Assembly (NCBI GenBank): GCA_930633495.1
Contig: CAKNFJ010000001.1
Coordinates: forward strand, 3,185,001 to 3,249,000
DNA from: Hyphomicrobiales bacterium
Lineage (GTDB): Bacteria; Pseudomonadota; Alphaproteobacteria; Rhizobiales; Beijerinckiaceae
Direction of reading: 5' to 3'
DNA: 64,000 nt
Below, piece by piece: positions 34,460-42,211 of the stretch; within the stretch, counting starts at the first letter, position 1; each line of letters begins with the position of its first letter. Both the position numbers and the translations under genes were made by a program. Under the pieces are notes generated by a model. It made no database searches. It saw nothing but the letters and a program-made list of their open reading frames with translations, and had not been told where the DNA came from.

Positions 34460-35514
34460 GACGCGAGCACCAGCGTGCGGGCGGGATCGAAGCCGAGGCC
34501 CACGGTGGCGCCGGGCTCGAAGCGGTCATGCGCGCCGCTCTGCAGGTCGACGGCGAGCGTCCGCCCGCTGTCGAGCGTGACCTTGTAGCTGGTCTTGCCG
34601 CCGAGATATTGCCGGTGGGCGATCCGGGCCGGCAATGTGCCGGCGCTGCCGGGCTCGGCGAGCAGGATATCTTCCGGCCGTGCCACCAGCGTGGCCTTGC
34701 CGGCGCCGATCGCGGCCGGTGCGTAAGCCGTGATCGAGGCGCCGTCGAGGCCGACGGGGCCGGTCTCGCCGGCCTGGCGGGCGGCGGTCTCGATGGCGAC
34801 GATGTTGGCGCCGCCGACGAAATCCGCGACATAGCCGGTGCGCGGCTCGCGATAGATCTGGGCGGGCGTGCCGACTTGTTCGAGCCGGCCCTGGTTCATC
34901 ACGCCGATCCGGTCCGACATGGCGAGCGCCTCCTCGCGATCATGGGTGACGAAGACCGTGGTGATCTTCGCCTCGCGCTGGAGCTCGACGATGGTCTCGC
35001 GCACCTGCAGGCGCAGCTTGGCGTCGAGATTGGAGAGCGGCTCGTCCATCAGCAGCACCTTCGGCTGGATGACGAGGGCACGCGCCAAGGCGACGCGCTG
35101 GCGCTGGCCGCCCGACAGGGCAGCCGGATGTCGACCGCCGAGATGGCCGAGGCCGACGCGCTCCAGCGCCGCCTGGACCTTGGGCTTGATCGCGCTCTCC
35201 GCCTGCTTGCGGGCGCGCAGGCCGTAGGCGACGTTGTCGAACACGGTCTTGTCGGGGAAGAGCGCGTAGTCCTGGAAGCACATGCCGATATCGCGCTTGT
35301 GCGGCGGCAGATGCGTCACCTCCGTGCCGCCGAAGCGCATATGGCCGCGCTCGGCCGGGACGAAGCCGGCAATGGTCCGCAGCAGCGTGGTCTTGCCGCA
35401 GCCCGAGGGGCCGAGCAGCGTGAAGAAGCTCCCAGGCTCGATCGTCAGCGCAAGCCCGTCGATCACACGCTGCCCGCCATAGGCGACGGCAAGATCCTCA
35501 ATCGTGATGCCCAT
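34456..35514 (-). CDS. ABC transporter ATPase with TOBE domain (FbpC/PotA type)
   Basis: A 352-residue ATPase: Walker A GPSGCGKTT, signature LSGGQRQRVALARAL, Walker B VLLMDEPLSNLDAKLR, switch VTHDREEAL, then a C-terminal TOBE-like extension from about residue 240 (LVARPEDILL). The length and the CGKTT Walker A place it with Fe3+, polyamine or sugar-phosphate importers rather than with the HisP type ATPases elsewhere in the window. Confidence 0.94.
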   Translation of the reverse strand: MGITIEDLAVAYGGQRVIDGLALTIEPGSFFTLLGPSGCGKTTLLRTIAGFVPAERGHMRFGGTEVTHLPPHKRDIGMCFQDYALFPDKTVFDNVAYGLRARKQAESAIKPKVQAALERVGLGHLGGRHPAALSGGQRQRVALARALVIQPKVLLMDEPLSNLDAKLRLQVRETIVELQREAKITTVFVTHDREEALAMSDRIGVMNQGRLEQVGTPAQIYREPRTGYVADFVGGANIVAIETAARQAGETGPVGLDGASITAYAPAAIGAGKATLVARPEDILLAEPGSAGTLPARIAHRQYLGGKTSYKVTLDSGRTLAVDLQSGAHDRFEPGATVGLGFDPARTLVLAS

Positions 35515-35585
35515 CCTGTCGTCCCCTTTTGCTTGAAAGCTCCGGCGGATCGGCGCCGTCTCGGAGCGGGTGTCACATGGTCGGT

Positions 35586-36383
35586 TCAGCGCTTCATGGT
35601 TTCCTCGACGAGCCGCAGCATCTCACGGTGGCGGGCCGGGTCGCCGGCTGCCATAATGCGCTTGCCCGTCTTGTGCGTGATCGGCTGGCCTTCCCAGTCG
35701 GTGATGACGCCGCCGGCGCCTTCGACGATCGGCCGGAAGGGCGCGAAGTCCCAGAGCTTGAGGCGGGTGTCGAAGGCGGCGTCGGTGCGTCCGCTCGCCA
35801 GCAGGCCGAAGCTCATGCAGGCTCCGCCCCAGATGCGCCACGCCGTGGCGGCGCGCATCGCGTCGAGGGCCGGGGTCTCTTCTTCGTCGAAGAAATCGGG
35901 GTTGCTGGCGGACAGGATCGCCTCGCCGAGCGCGGCGCAGGAGCGGGTCCGGCAGGGGCGGCTGTTATGCGTCGTCGGCTTGCCCTTGATGCCGATCCAG
36001 CGGTCGCCGGTGATCGGGTGGTCGATGATGCCGAGGATGGGCTCGCCCTCGCGCATCAGGGCGATCAGCGTGCCGTAGACCGGCAGCCCGGCGATGAAGG
36101 CGGCGGTGCCGTCAATCGGATCGAGCACCCAGACCAGATCGGCATCGCCATCGGAAGGGGCTTCCTCCTCGCCGATGATGCCATGGTTGGGAAAGCGGTC
36201 GGCGAGCATCTCGCGCATGCGCCGCTCGATGCGGGCATCGAGCGCGGTGACGAAGCTGCGGTCGGGCTTGACCTCGACATCGGGGCGGGCCGTGGCCGCT
36301 TCACGCAGGATGCTGCCGCTCTGCTCGGTCATCTGCAGGGCAAAAGCCAGCCATTCGGCCTCGTTGTCGGCGTGGTCCGTCAT
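35586..36383 (-). CDS. Inositol monophosphatase family protein, second copy
   Basis: A 265-residue Mg-dependent phosphatase with GEEEAP, WVLDPIDGTAAFI and LKLWDFAPFRPIVEGAGG, so all metal ligands are present. It shares the NPDFF/NPRFL and GGACMSFG/GGSCYSYG patterns with the copy at 23370, so they are paralogues. It is the first gene of the FbpC/FbpB/FbpA-type operon, 71 bases before the ATPase. A phosphatase leading such an operon suggests import and dephosphorylation of an organic phosphate. ATG 36383 is preferred; an upstream start would run through the candidate operator. Confidence 0.92.
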   Translation of the reverse strand: MTDHADNEAEWLAFALQMTEQSGSILREAATARPDVEVKPDRSFVTALDARIERRMREMLADRFPNHGIIGEEEAPSDGDADLVWVLDPIDGTAAFIAGLPVYGTLIALMREGEPILGIIDHPITGDRWIGIKGKPTTHNSRPCRTRSCAALGEAILSASNPDFFDEEETPALDAMRAATAWRIWGGACMSFGLLASGRTDAAFDTRLKLWDFAPFRPIVEGAGGVITDWEGQPITHKTGKRIMAAGDPARHREMLRLVEETMKR

Positions 36384-36409
36384 GGTAGGGGTCCCCTCTC
36401 GCTGCTGCT

Positions 36410-36426
36410 TTGTAGATGATATACAA
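36410..36426 (-). promoter_or_regulatory. TTGTA-N7-TACAA palindrome upstream of the phosphatase/ABC operon
   Basis: A 17-bp inverted repeat 27 bases before the phosphatase ATG. On the minus strand the core reads TGTATATCATCTAC, sharing 11 of 14 bases with the element overlapping the gntR promoter at 31600. TTGATT lies 17 bases before TACAAA in the same strand, a weak promoter match. Confidence 0.55.
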
Positions 36427-36542
36427 TCTTCAATCAAGCGGGGTAATCAAATTTTTTGCCGACTTATTTTCAGGCCGAGGTTGGCGCCCCTGGGCCGGCA
36501 TTCTGAGCGGGACTGGGTGGGTGGCGATAAGATAGCAATTCT

Positions 36543-36563
36543 GATTTGGACTTCAAATTCCAA
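36543..36563. promoter_or_regulatory. TTTGGAC/TCCAA inverted element, candidate DauR-like operator (copy 1)
   Basis: GATTTGGAC, three bases, then AAATTCCAA, located 77 bases before the aminotransferase ATG at 36640, with a further GTCCAATTTG at 36577. The same arrangement occurs at 40701 before the oppositely oriented aminotransferase gene. Confidence 0.55.
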
Positions 36564-36639
36564 AATCGACCTTGACGTCCAATTTGCGCCCATCATACTC
36601 GCGCGAGACGCGGCGGATCGGCCGCCACGGATGGGCAGC

Positions 36640-37755
36640 ATGAAGATCGAAGAATTCAGCCTCGAGCGCATCCAGTCGCTCTACGAGAACACCGTCGAGT
36701 TCAATCTCTCGGACAGCGGCGTCCATCCCTATTCGCTGAACGAGTTGCTGAGCGCCGATCAGCGCGCCAAGCTGATGGAGGTCGAGCTCGGCTATGGCTG
36801 GACCAACGGCGCGGTCGAGCTGCGCGAGGACATCGCTAGGCTCTACCGCAACCGGACCTCGGACGAGGTGATCGTCACCAACGGCTCGGCCGAAGCCAAT
36901 TTCCTGATGGTGATGTCGCTGATCGAGCCGGGCGACGAGATCGTCGTCTTCGTGCCGAATTACCTGCAGATCTGGGGCTGGGCGCGGGCGATCGGCGCCA
37001 ATGTCAAGGAAGTGAAGCTGCGCGAGGAGCTGGGCTGGACGCCCGATCTCGACGAGGTCCGCCGTGCGATCACGCCGCGCACCAAGCTGATGACGATCTG
37101 CAACCCGAACAATCCGACCGGCAGCCTGCTCTCGCGCGAGACGATGGACGCGCTGGTCGCGATCGCCCGGGAACAGGGCTGCTATCTTCACGCCGACGAG
37201 GTCTACAAGGGGGCTGAGCTCGAAACCGACGAGCCTCCAAGCTTCGCCGATCTCTACGAGAAGGCGATCATCACCAGCGGGCTCTCGAAGGCGATGGCGC
37301 TGCCCGGCCTGCGCATCGGCTGGCTGGTCGGCCCTGCCGCCGAGATCTACACTGCTTGGCAGAACAAGGACTACACCTCGATCACGACGAGCGCGCTGAG
37401 CGAGCAGATCGCCCGGATCGTCGTCCAGCCGGCTAAGCGTGCCGAGATCCTGCAGCGCAGCAAGACCATCCTGCGGGAGAACCTCGCCCTCCTCACGAAC
37501 TGGGTGAAGGCGAACGACGAGTTCTTCTCCTTCGTACCGCCGAAGGCCGGCGGCATGGCCTTCATCAAGTACAGCCACTCGATGAATTCGACCGATCTCG
37601 TCCATCGTCTGCGCGAGGAGCGCGGCATCATGCTGCTGCCCGGCGACGTCTACGGTCTCGACGGCTATATCCGCATCGGCATCGGCGCGCCGGGCGAGCA
37701 TCTCTCGGCGGGTCTCGAACGGCTGAGCGACTATCTCAAGTCGCAGCCGCGCTGA
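36640..37755 (+). CDS. Class I/II PLP-dependent aminotransferase (paralogue A)
   Basis: A 371-residue fold-type I PLP enzyme. It opens MKIEEFSLERIQSLYEN, then SDSGVHPYSLNELL, an N-terminal pattern shared with paralogue B. Active-site segments: NPNNPTGSLLS, YLHADEVYKG (Asp) and SGLSKAMALPGLRIGW with Schiff-base Lys at about 217. ATG 36640 is chosen for this conserved opening; an in-frame ATG nine bases earlier cannot be excluded. The substrate may be an Arg- or ornithine-type amino acid, because a DauR-like regulator and an ornithine cyclodeaminase-like enzyme follow on the same strand. Confidence 0.92.
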   Translation: MKIEEFSLERIQSLYENTVEFNLSDSGVHPYSLNELLSADQRAKLMEVELGYGWTNGAVELREDIARLYRNRTSDEVIVTNGSAEANFLMVMSLIEPGDEIVVFVPNYLQIWGWARAIGANVKEVKLREELGWTPDLDEVRRAITPRTKLMTICNPNNPTGSLLSRETMDALVAIAREQGCYLHADEVYKGAELETDEPPSFADLYEKAIITSGLSKAMALPGLRIGWLVGPAAEIYTAWQNKDYTSITTSALSEQIARIVVQPAKRAEILQRSKTILRENLALLTNWVKANDEFFSFVPPKAGGMAFIKYSHSMNSTDLVHRLREERGIMLLPGDVYGLDGYIRIGIGAPGEHLSAGLERLSDYLKSQPR

Positions 37756-37773
37756 CGCCGGCCCGAGGGACGC

Positions 37774-38391
37774 ATGACGCCGGAACTGGCTCCGTACCTG
37801 GCCGTCTGCGATGCGGTGGCGCTGCTGTTCCGGCCGCATGCCGAGGTCGTGCTGCACGATCTCGGCTCGCAGAGCGTCGTGCATATCGCCGGCAATTTCT
37901 CGCAGCGCGTGCTGGGCGAGCCGTCGTTGCTCGACGAGATCGGCTTCGACCCTGACGAGACGATCATCGGCCCCTATGAGAAGGTGAACTGGGACGGGCG
38001 GCGGCTGAAGTCGATCAGCATCGTGCTCTCGGCCGGGGCCAAGGCGATCGGTGTGCTCTGCATCAATGTCGATGTCTCGCAGTTCCACGCGTTGATGCAG
38101 ACGCTTTCGGCCTTCGCGACCGTGCCGGCCGGGGCGGAGAAGCCGCAGGCGCTGTTCAAGGAGGATTGGCACGAGCGCATCAACGAGTTTGTGCAGCAAT
38201 GGACGCAGAGTCGCGGCCTTGCCGTGACCAATCTCAGCCGTGCCGAGAAGCGTGAGCTCGTGGCCGACCTCGCCGCCAACGGCGCCTTCGGCGGGCGCAA
38301 TGCGGCGGCCTATATCTCGCGCATCCTCGGGCTCGCCCGTGCGACCGTCTACAACTACCTCAACCAGGCCAACGAGACTCCGGATGCTTGA
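37774..38391 (+). CDS. YheO/DauR-type transcriptional regulator (PAS plus HTH)
   Basis: A 205-residue regulator with the YheO-like PAS domain at the N-terminus (FRPHAEVVLHDLGSQSVVHIAGN; IIGPYEKVNWDGRRLKSISIV) and a DauR-type helix-turn-helix at the end (EKRELVADLAANGAFGGRNAAAYISRILGLARATVYNYL given in parts). DauR in Pseudomonas controls D-arginine catabolism; a related ligand is plausible but unproven. It starts 18 bases after paralogue A and overlaps the ornithine cyclodeaminase-like gene by eight bases, so the three are probably one operon. The TTTGGAC/TCCAA elements flanking the cluster are candidate binding sites. Confidence 0.92.
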   Translation: MTPELAPYLAVCDAVALLFRPHAEVVLHDLGSQSVVHIAGNFSQRVLGEPSLLDEIGFDPDETIIGPYEKVNWDGRRLKSISIVLSAGAKAIGVLCINVDVSQFHALMQTLSAFATVPAGAEKPQALFKEDWHERINEFVQQWTQSRGLAVTNLSRAEKRELVADLAANGAFGGRNAAAYISRILGLARATVYNYLNQANETPDA

Positions 38392-39340
38392 TCTGACGCG
38401 GGCACAGATCGAGGCGGCCGTCGACCTCGACCGGGCCTTTGTGGCTCTGGAGGATGGGTTCAAGGCCGCCGCGGCCGGCCAGGTGCAGATGCCGCCGGTC
38501 GGCTATCTCGGCTTCCCCGCCCATAATGGCGATTGCCACGTCAAGTTCGGCCATATCGCCGGGGATGCCATCTTCGTCGTGAAGATCGCGACCGGGTTTT
38601 ACGACAATCCGGCGAAGGGCCTGCCGACGACGAGCGGGATGATGATCGCGCTCTCGGCCGAGACCGGCGCGGTCGTCGCCATATTGCGCGATGAGGGCTG
38701 GCTCACCGATCTCAGGACCGGGCTCGCCGGCGCCATCGCGACGCGCGCCGGGATGCGGGCCGATGCGCGCCGGATCGGGATCGTGGGCGCCGGCACGCAG
38801 GCGCGTTTCCAGATCCGTGCCGCCGCGCATCTGTTGCGCGAGCGCGAACCGCGCTTTGCCGCCTGGGGGCGCTCGCCGGAGAAGCTGGAGGCACTGCGGA
38901 GCAATCTCGAACGGGAAGGGATTGCTATCGAGCCGGTGGCGGAGCTGGAAGCGCTGTGCGCGCAATCGGACGCGCTGATCACCGTGACACCGGCCGCCGC
39001 GCCGATCATCCGCGACGACTGGATCAGGCCGGGCACGCATATCACCGCGCTCGGCGCCGATGCGCCGGGCAAGCAGGAGTTGGACAGCGCGCTGGTCGCG
39101 TTGGCCGATGTCCGGATTGCGGATTCGCTGGAGCAGAGCCTCGACCATGGCGAGTTCGCGGCTGCCGCGGCGGTTGGGCTGATCGATGCGGGCGATTGCG
39201 TCGAGCTGGGAGCCGTGCTGGCCGGAGATGTACCGGCGCGCCGCTCCGACGACGACATCACCATCGCCGACCTGACCGGGATCGCGGTGCAGGATATCGC
39301 GATCGCGCGGGTGGTCCTGGACGGGATCGGGCGCCGATAG
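38384..39340 (+). CDS. Ornithine cyclodeaminase / mu-crystallin family protein
   Basis: A 318-residue NAD(P)-dependent enzyme. The dinucleotide motif GIVGAGTQARFQIRA is at about 125-140, preceded by LRDEGWLTDLRTGLAGAIA with the substrate-binding Lys/Arg region, and IRPGTHITALGADAPGKQELD follows. Family members convert ornithine to proline or act as imine reductases or amino acid dehydrogenases. Its start overlaps the DauR-like gene. With the flanking PLP enzymes it suggests catabolism or racemisation of a basic or hydroxylated amino acid. Confidence 0.93.
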   Translation: MLDLTRAQIEAAVDLDRAFVALEDGFKAAAAGQVQMPPVGYLGFPAHNGDCHVKFGHIAGDAIFVVKIATGFYDNPAKGLPTTSGMMIALSAETGAVVAILRDEGWLTDLRTGLAGAIATRAGMRADARRIGIVGAGTQARFQIRAAAHLLREREPRFAAWGRSPEKLEALRSNLEREGIAIEPVAELEALCAQSDALITVTPAAAPIIRDDWIRPGTHITALGADAPGKQELDSALVALADVRIADSLEQSLDHGEFAAAAAVGLIDAGDCVELGAVLAGDVPARRSDDDITIADLTGIAVQDIAIARVVLDGIGRR

Positions 39341-39377
39341 CATCGGCTGTCTTCGGGCTTTTCGCTGGAACCTCGCC

Positions 39378-39482
39378 GTCATCCCGGACAAGCCGCGTCA
39401 GCGGCGCCGATCCGGGATCCATCGAAGGGCAATGTGCCTTACGATGGATTCCGGGTCTCCGTTTCGCTGCGCCCGGAATGAC
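39378..39482. repeat. Intergenic palindromic repeat (GTCATCCCGG ... CCGGAATGAC)
   Basis: A 105-base imperfect inverted repeat. The outer arms are GTCATCCCGG/CCGGAATGAC, and the inner arms GATCCGGGATCCATCG and its near complement (14 of 16) lie around a 17-base loop. It fills the gap between two convergent genes and resembles intergenic palindromes dispersed in alphaproteobacterial genomes. It could also terminate transcription both ways. Confidence 0.7.
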
Positions 39483-39500
39483 GGGCGGGTTGGCTCACGG

Positions 39501-40610
39501 TTAACCCTTCTGCCGCGCGAGAAAACGATCCATCCGCGCCAGCCCTTCCCGCAGTGTCTCGGTCGGTACGCCGATGCCGATGCGGATGTGGTTCTCGATG
39601 CCGAACCAGCTGCCGGCCACGACGAAGACGCTCTCCTCCTCGCGCAGCTTCTGCGAGAAGACCTCGGAGGGCATGTCGAGCGGATAGCGCAGGAAGGCCA
39701 TGCCGCCGGCCTGAGGGCGCCGCCAGGACCAGTCGTTATGCTGCGCCATCCATTGCGCAACGAGATCGGCATTGCTGCGCAGCAAATCGCGGCCGCGTGC
39801 GAGCAATCGCCCGCGAGTCTCGGGCCGCATCACCTCTTCCGCGAGGATCTGGCTGAGGATGCCGCTGCCGATGGTGGTGTAGTCCTGCCGCTCGGCCGCG
39901 GACGCCACGACCTCTGCGGGCGCGACGATCCAGCCGAGGCGCAGGCCTGGGCAGGCAAAGGATTTCGACAGGCTCGAGGTGACGACGACCTTGGGATAGC
40001 TGCCCCAGAGCGTTTCGGTCTCGGTGCCGTCGATCTCGCCGCCGCGATAGATCTCGTCGACCATGAGCCAGGCGTCGTTGCGCTTCGCGGCCTCGATGAG
40101 GGCGGCGCGGCTTTCAGCCGAGAGCACGCTGCCGGTGGGGTTGGCCGGGTTGGTCACGGCGATAGCCTTGGCGCCGGCCGCAACGCGGGCGAGATGGTCC
40201 GGGTCGATCTGCCAGTCGCTGTCGCCGGAGAGTTCGAGCCGGCGGATGTCGAAGCCGAGCGCCCGGCCGAGGCCGTCGATCTGCATGAAGTTCGGCAAGG
40301 CGAAGACCAGCGCGTCGCCGGGCTCGAACAGAGCCATCAGCGCGATCATCGTCGCCTCGGAGGAGCCGTTGGTCACCAGCACATTGGCGGCGGTGGCGCC
40401 CGGATACCAGGAGGCGATGTTGGCGCGTAAGCTCGGCCGGCCATCGGTCCAGCCATAGCCGAGCGGCTGCTTGAGCAGATCGCGCGCCGCCTGTTCGCCC
40501 AGAATGTCCTCGATCGTCCAGGGATGGACGCCGCTCTCGGTCAGATTGATCTCGACGTCGTTCTCGAAGAGCGTCTGGTTCCGCTCCATCTGGAAAATGT
40601 CGAACTTCAC
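39501..40610 (-). CDS. Class I/II PLP-dependent aminotransferase (paralogue B)
   Basis: A 369-residue PLP enzyme. It opens MKFDIFQMERNQTLFEND, then TESGVHPWTIEDIL, clearly related to paralogue A. Active-site pieces: NPANPTGSVLS, LMVDEIYRGG (Asp) and SSLSKSFACPGLRLGW (Lys at about 215). It is transcribed toward the DauR/cyclodeaminase genes from its own promoter region, which carries the second TTTGGAC/TCCAA element. Two related enzymes bracketing one regulator could handle two steps or two stereoisomers. Confidence 0.93.
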   Translation of the reverse strand: MKFDIFQMERNQTLFENDVEINLTESGVHPWTIEDILGEQAARDLLKQPLGYGWTDGRPSLRANIASWYPGATAANVLVTNGSSEATMIALMALFEPGDALVFALPNFMQIDGLGRALGFDIRRLELSGDSDWQIDPDHLARVAAGAKAIAVTNPANPTGSVLSAESRAALIEAAKRNDAWLMVDEIYRGGEIDGTETETLWGSYPKVVVTSSLSKSFACPGLRLGWIVAPAEVVASAAERQDYTTIGSGILSQILAEEVMRPETRGRLLARGRDLLRSNADLVAQWMAQHNDWSWRRPQAGGMAFLRYPLDMPSEVFSQKLREEESVFVVAGSWFGIENHIRIGIGVPTETLREGLARMDRFLARQKG

Positions 40611-40700
40611 GAAAGCCTCCGGCCAAACGGCGCCTAGGCCCGCCGTGCGAGACAGGGCCGTTCCCGATCTGTGAGGCAGGGCGGCATAGGCGTCAAGTCA

Positions 40701-40729
40701 GATTTGGACAATAAATCCAATTTGGATTT
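40701..40729. promoter_or_regulatory. TTTGGAC/TCCAA inverted element, candidate DauR-like operator (copy 2)
   Basis: GATTTGGACAATAAATCCAA matches the copy at 36543 except for three spacer bases and one missing T. It runs into a perfect palindrome AAATCCAATTTGGATTT (40713-40729). It lies 91 bases upstream of paralogue B. Confidence 0.6.
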
Positions 40730-40829
40730 TTCTGTTTGGTGTCGGTGTATCTGACGGACGCCGGAGGCATGGCCATCATTCCGCCTGGCTTGCCGGGAAC
40801 CTCCGCGCCCCTGTATCCGTTGCGCCGCC

Positions 40830-41123
40830 ATGTTCGAATCGATGATGCCTACCCAGAATTTCCGCTTTCCCGGTGTCCTGAATTCCCAGGAGCTTCTCGT
40901 CGCAGAGGCCGCGCAGGCAAGAGCCTGGGCGGCGCTGGACTATGACGCGCGGACGGATGTCGAGCTCGAAGCGGAAGCGCGGGATCGCCTGGGGCGCATC
41001 ATCCTGCAGGCGATGTCGCGGGGATCGGATTCGATTTCCGATCTCGCGGCGGCGGCCGTCGCCGAGTTCAAGGCGACCAAGCCGGCGATGAGCGTCGAGA
41101 TCGCCGGCCCGCAGCCGGGCTGA
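40830..41123 (+). CDS. Small hypothetical protein
   Basis: A 97-residue protein I do not recognise. It is soluble and helix-rich: LLVAEAAQARAWAALDYDARTDVELEAEARDRLGR is followed by a Ser/Asp stretch and an Ala-rich helix. It has no cysteines, signal peptide or membrane segment. Codon use is like that of its neighbours. There is no clear Shine-Dalgarno; starts at 40842 or 40845 are possible. It is isolated, with a dispersed repeat after it. Confidence 0.55.
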   Translation: MFESMMPTQNFRFPGVLNSQELLVAEAAQARAWAALDYDARTDVELEAEARDRLGRIILQAMSRGSDSISDLAAAAVAEFKATKPAMSVEIAGPQPG

Positions 41124-41124
41124 G

Positions 41125-41267
41125 CCTTTAGAGCCTCTAAGTCGCGAAACCTGCGCGACCGTCGCCTGGAGCGGTCTCGCAATTCTCCGAATCGCGGGAC
41201 TGCTCCAAGCATCTGTTCCGCCGCATTTTCGTCACGCGAACCGGTGTCCACTTCGCTCGAAAATGCT
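41125..41267. repeat. Dispersed intergenic hairpin repeat
   Basis: Two consecutive hairpins: GGAGCGGTC...GACTGCTCC-like arms at 41169-41208 and GCATTTTCG/CGAAAATGC (9 bp, with an inner GCGAA/TTCGC) at 41223-41266. The latter core, with CGAACCGGTGTCCACTTCG, is familiar from intergenic repeats in many Rhizobiales. It separates a small hypothetical gene from the converging ABC operon end. Confidence 0.7.
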
Positions 41268-41294
41268 CCGGACGATCGCGCAGGACGGGGTGCG

Positions 41295-42143
41295 TCAGCG
41301 CACCGTGACGTCGAAACCGAAGAACTTCTCGCTCAGCGCCTTGATCGTGCCGTCGGCATTGGCCTCGGCGATCGCCTTGTCGAACTTGGCCTTCAGCTCG
41401 GTGTCGCTCTTGCGCAGGCCGATGGCGCTGCCCTTGCCGACGATGCCGCCCTGGAAGCGCGGGCCGACGACGACCATGTCCTCGTTGCCGGCCTTCTTGG
41501 CGGCCGTGGAGAGATAGGCCATCGAGGCCATGATCAGGTCGACGCGGCCGGCGGCGAGGTCGAGGTCATGCTGCTCGGTGGTCTTGTATTCGCGGACCTC
41601 GACGATGCCCTTCAGGTACTTCTCGAGGAAGGCGCCGTTGATGGTCGAGGTCTGGACGCCGACGATCTTGCCCTTGAGCAGCGGCTTCAGCTTCTCGATT
41701 TCCGCCAGCGCGCCGGCCTCGTCGGTGGTCAGGTGGAAGATCTTGCCGGTGTCCGGCAGGTTGGCGAGTGGGCTGCCCTTGATGACGGCGAAGGTCTGGC
41801 CGGTCGAACCGTAGGGGTTCGAGAACAGGATCGCCTCCTCGCGCTTCGGGGTGACCGACATGCCGGCCATGATCGCGTCGAACTTGCCGGCGTTGAGGGC
41901 CGGGATCATGCCGTCGAAGGCCTGGGCCTCGATCGAGCAGTCGAGATTGGCACGCTTGCACAGGTCCTTGTAGAGGTCGATCTCGAAGCCGGCCAGCGTG
42001 CCGTTGGCCTCGGTCCAGTTCCACGGGCGGAAGGCGCCTTCGGTGGCGATGCGCACCTTTTGCGGCGCCAGGGCGAGAACGGGGGCCGCGAAAGCGGCGG
42101 CGCCGAGCGCGGCGAGCGCGAACAGCCTGGCGATGGTCTTCAT
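41295..42143 (-). CDS. Amino-acid ABC transporter periplasmic binding protein
   Basis: A 282-residue SBP_bac_3 receptor. The signal peptide is RLFALAALGAAAFAAPVLA. Body: VRIATEGAFRPWNWTEANG, GFEIDLYKDLCKRANLDC, DAIMAGMSVTPKREEAILFSNPYG. The TEGAFRPWN/ASMAYL style resembles Lys/Arg/Orn or opine receptors. ATG 42143 starts the signal peptide. It is the last gene of the operon that begins with the M20 amidohydrolase, 68 bases after the ATPase. Confidence 0.93.
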   Translation of the reverse strand: MKTIARLFALAALGAAAFAAPVLALAPQKVRIATEGAFRPWNWTEANGTLAGFEIDLYKDLCKRANLDCSIEAQAFDGMIPALNAGKFDAIMAGMSVTPKREEAILFSNPYGSTGQTFAVIKGSPLANLPDTGKIFHLTTDEAGALAEIEKLKPLLKGKIVGVQTSTINGAFLEKYLKGIVEVREYKTTEQHDLDLAAGRVDLIMASMAYLSTAAKKAGNEDMVVVGPRFQGGIVGKGSAIGLRKSDTELKAKFDKAIAEANADGTIKALSEKFFGFDVTVR

Positions 42144-42211
42144 GGTGTCTTCCCTCATGGTGCGGCCCGTCCGGGCGCGCGGTTGAAGCTGTGGGCGTTA
42201 TGGTCCGATGC

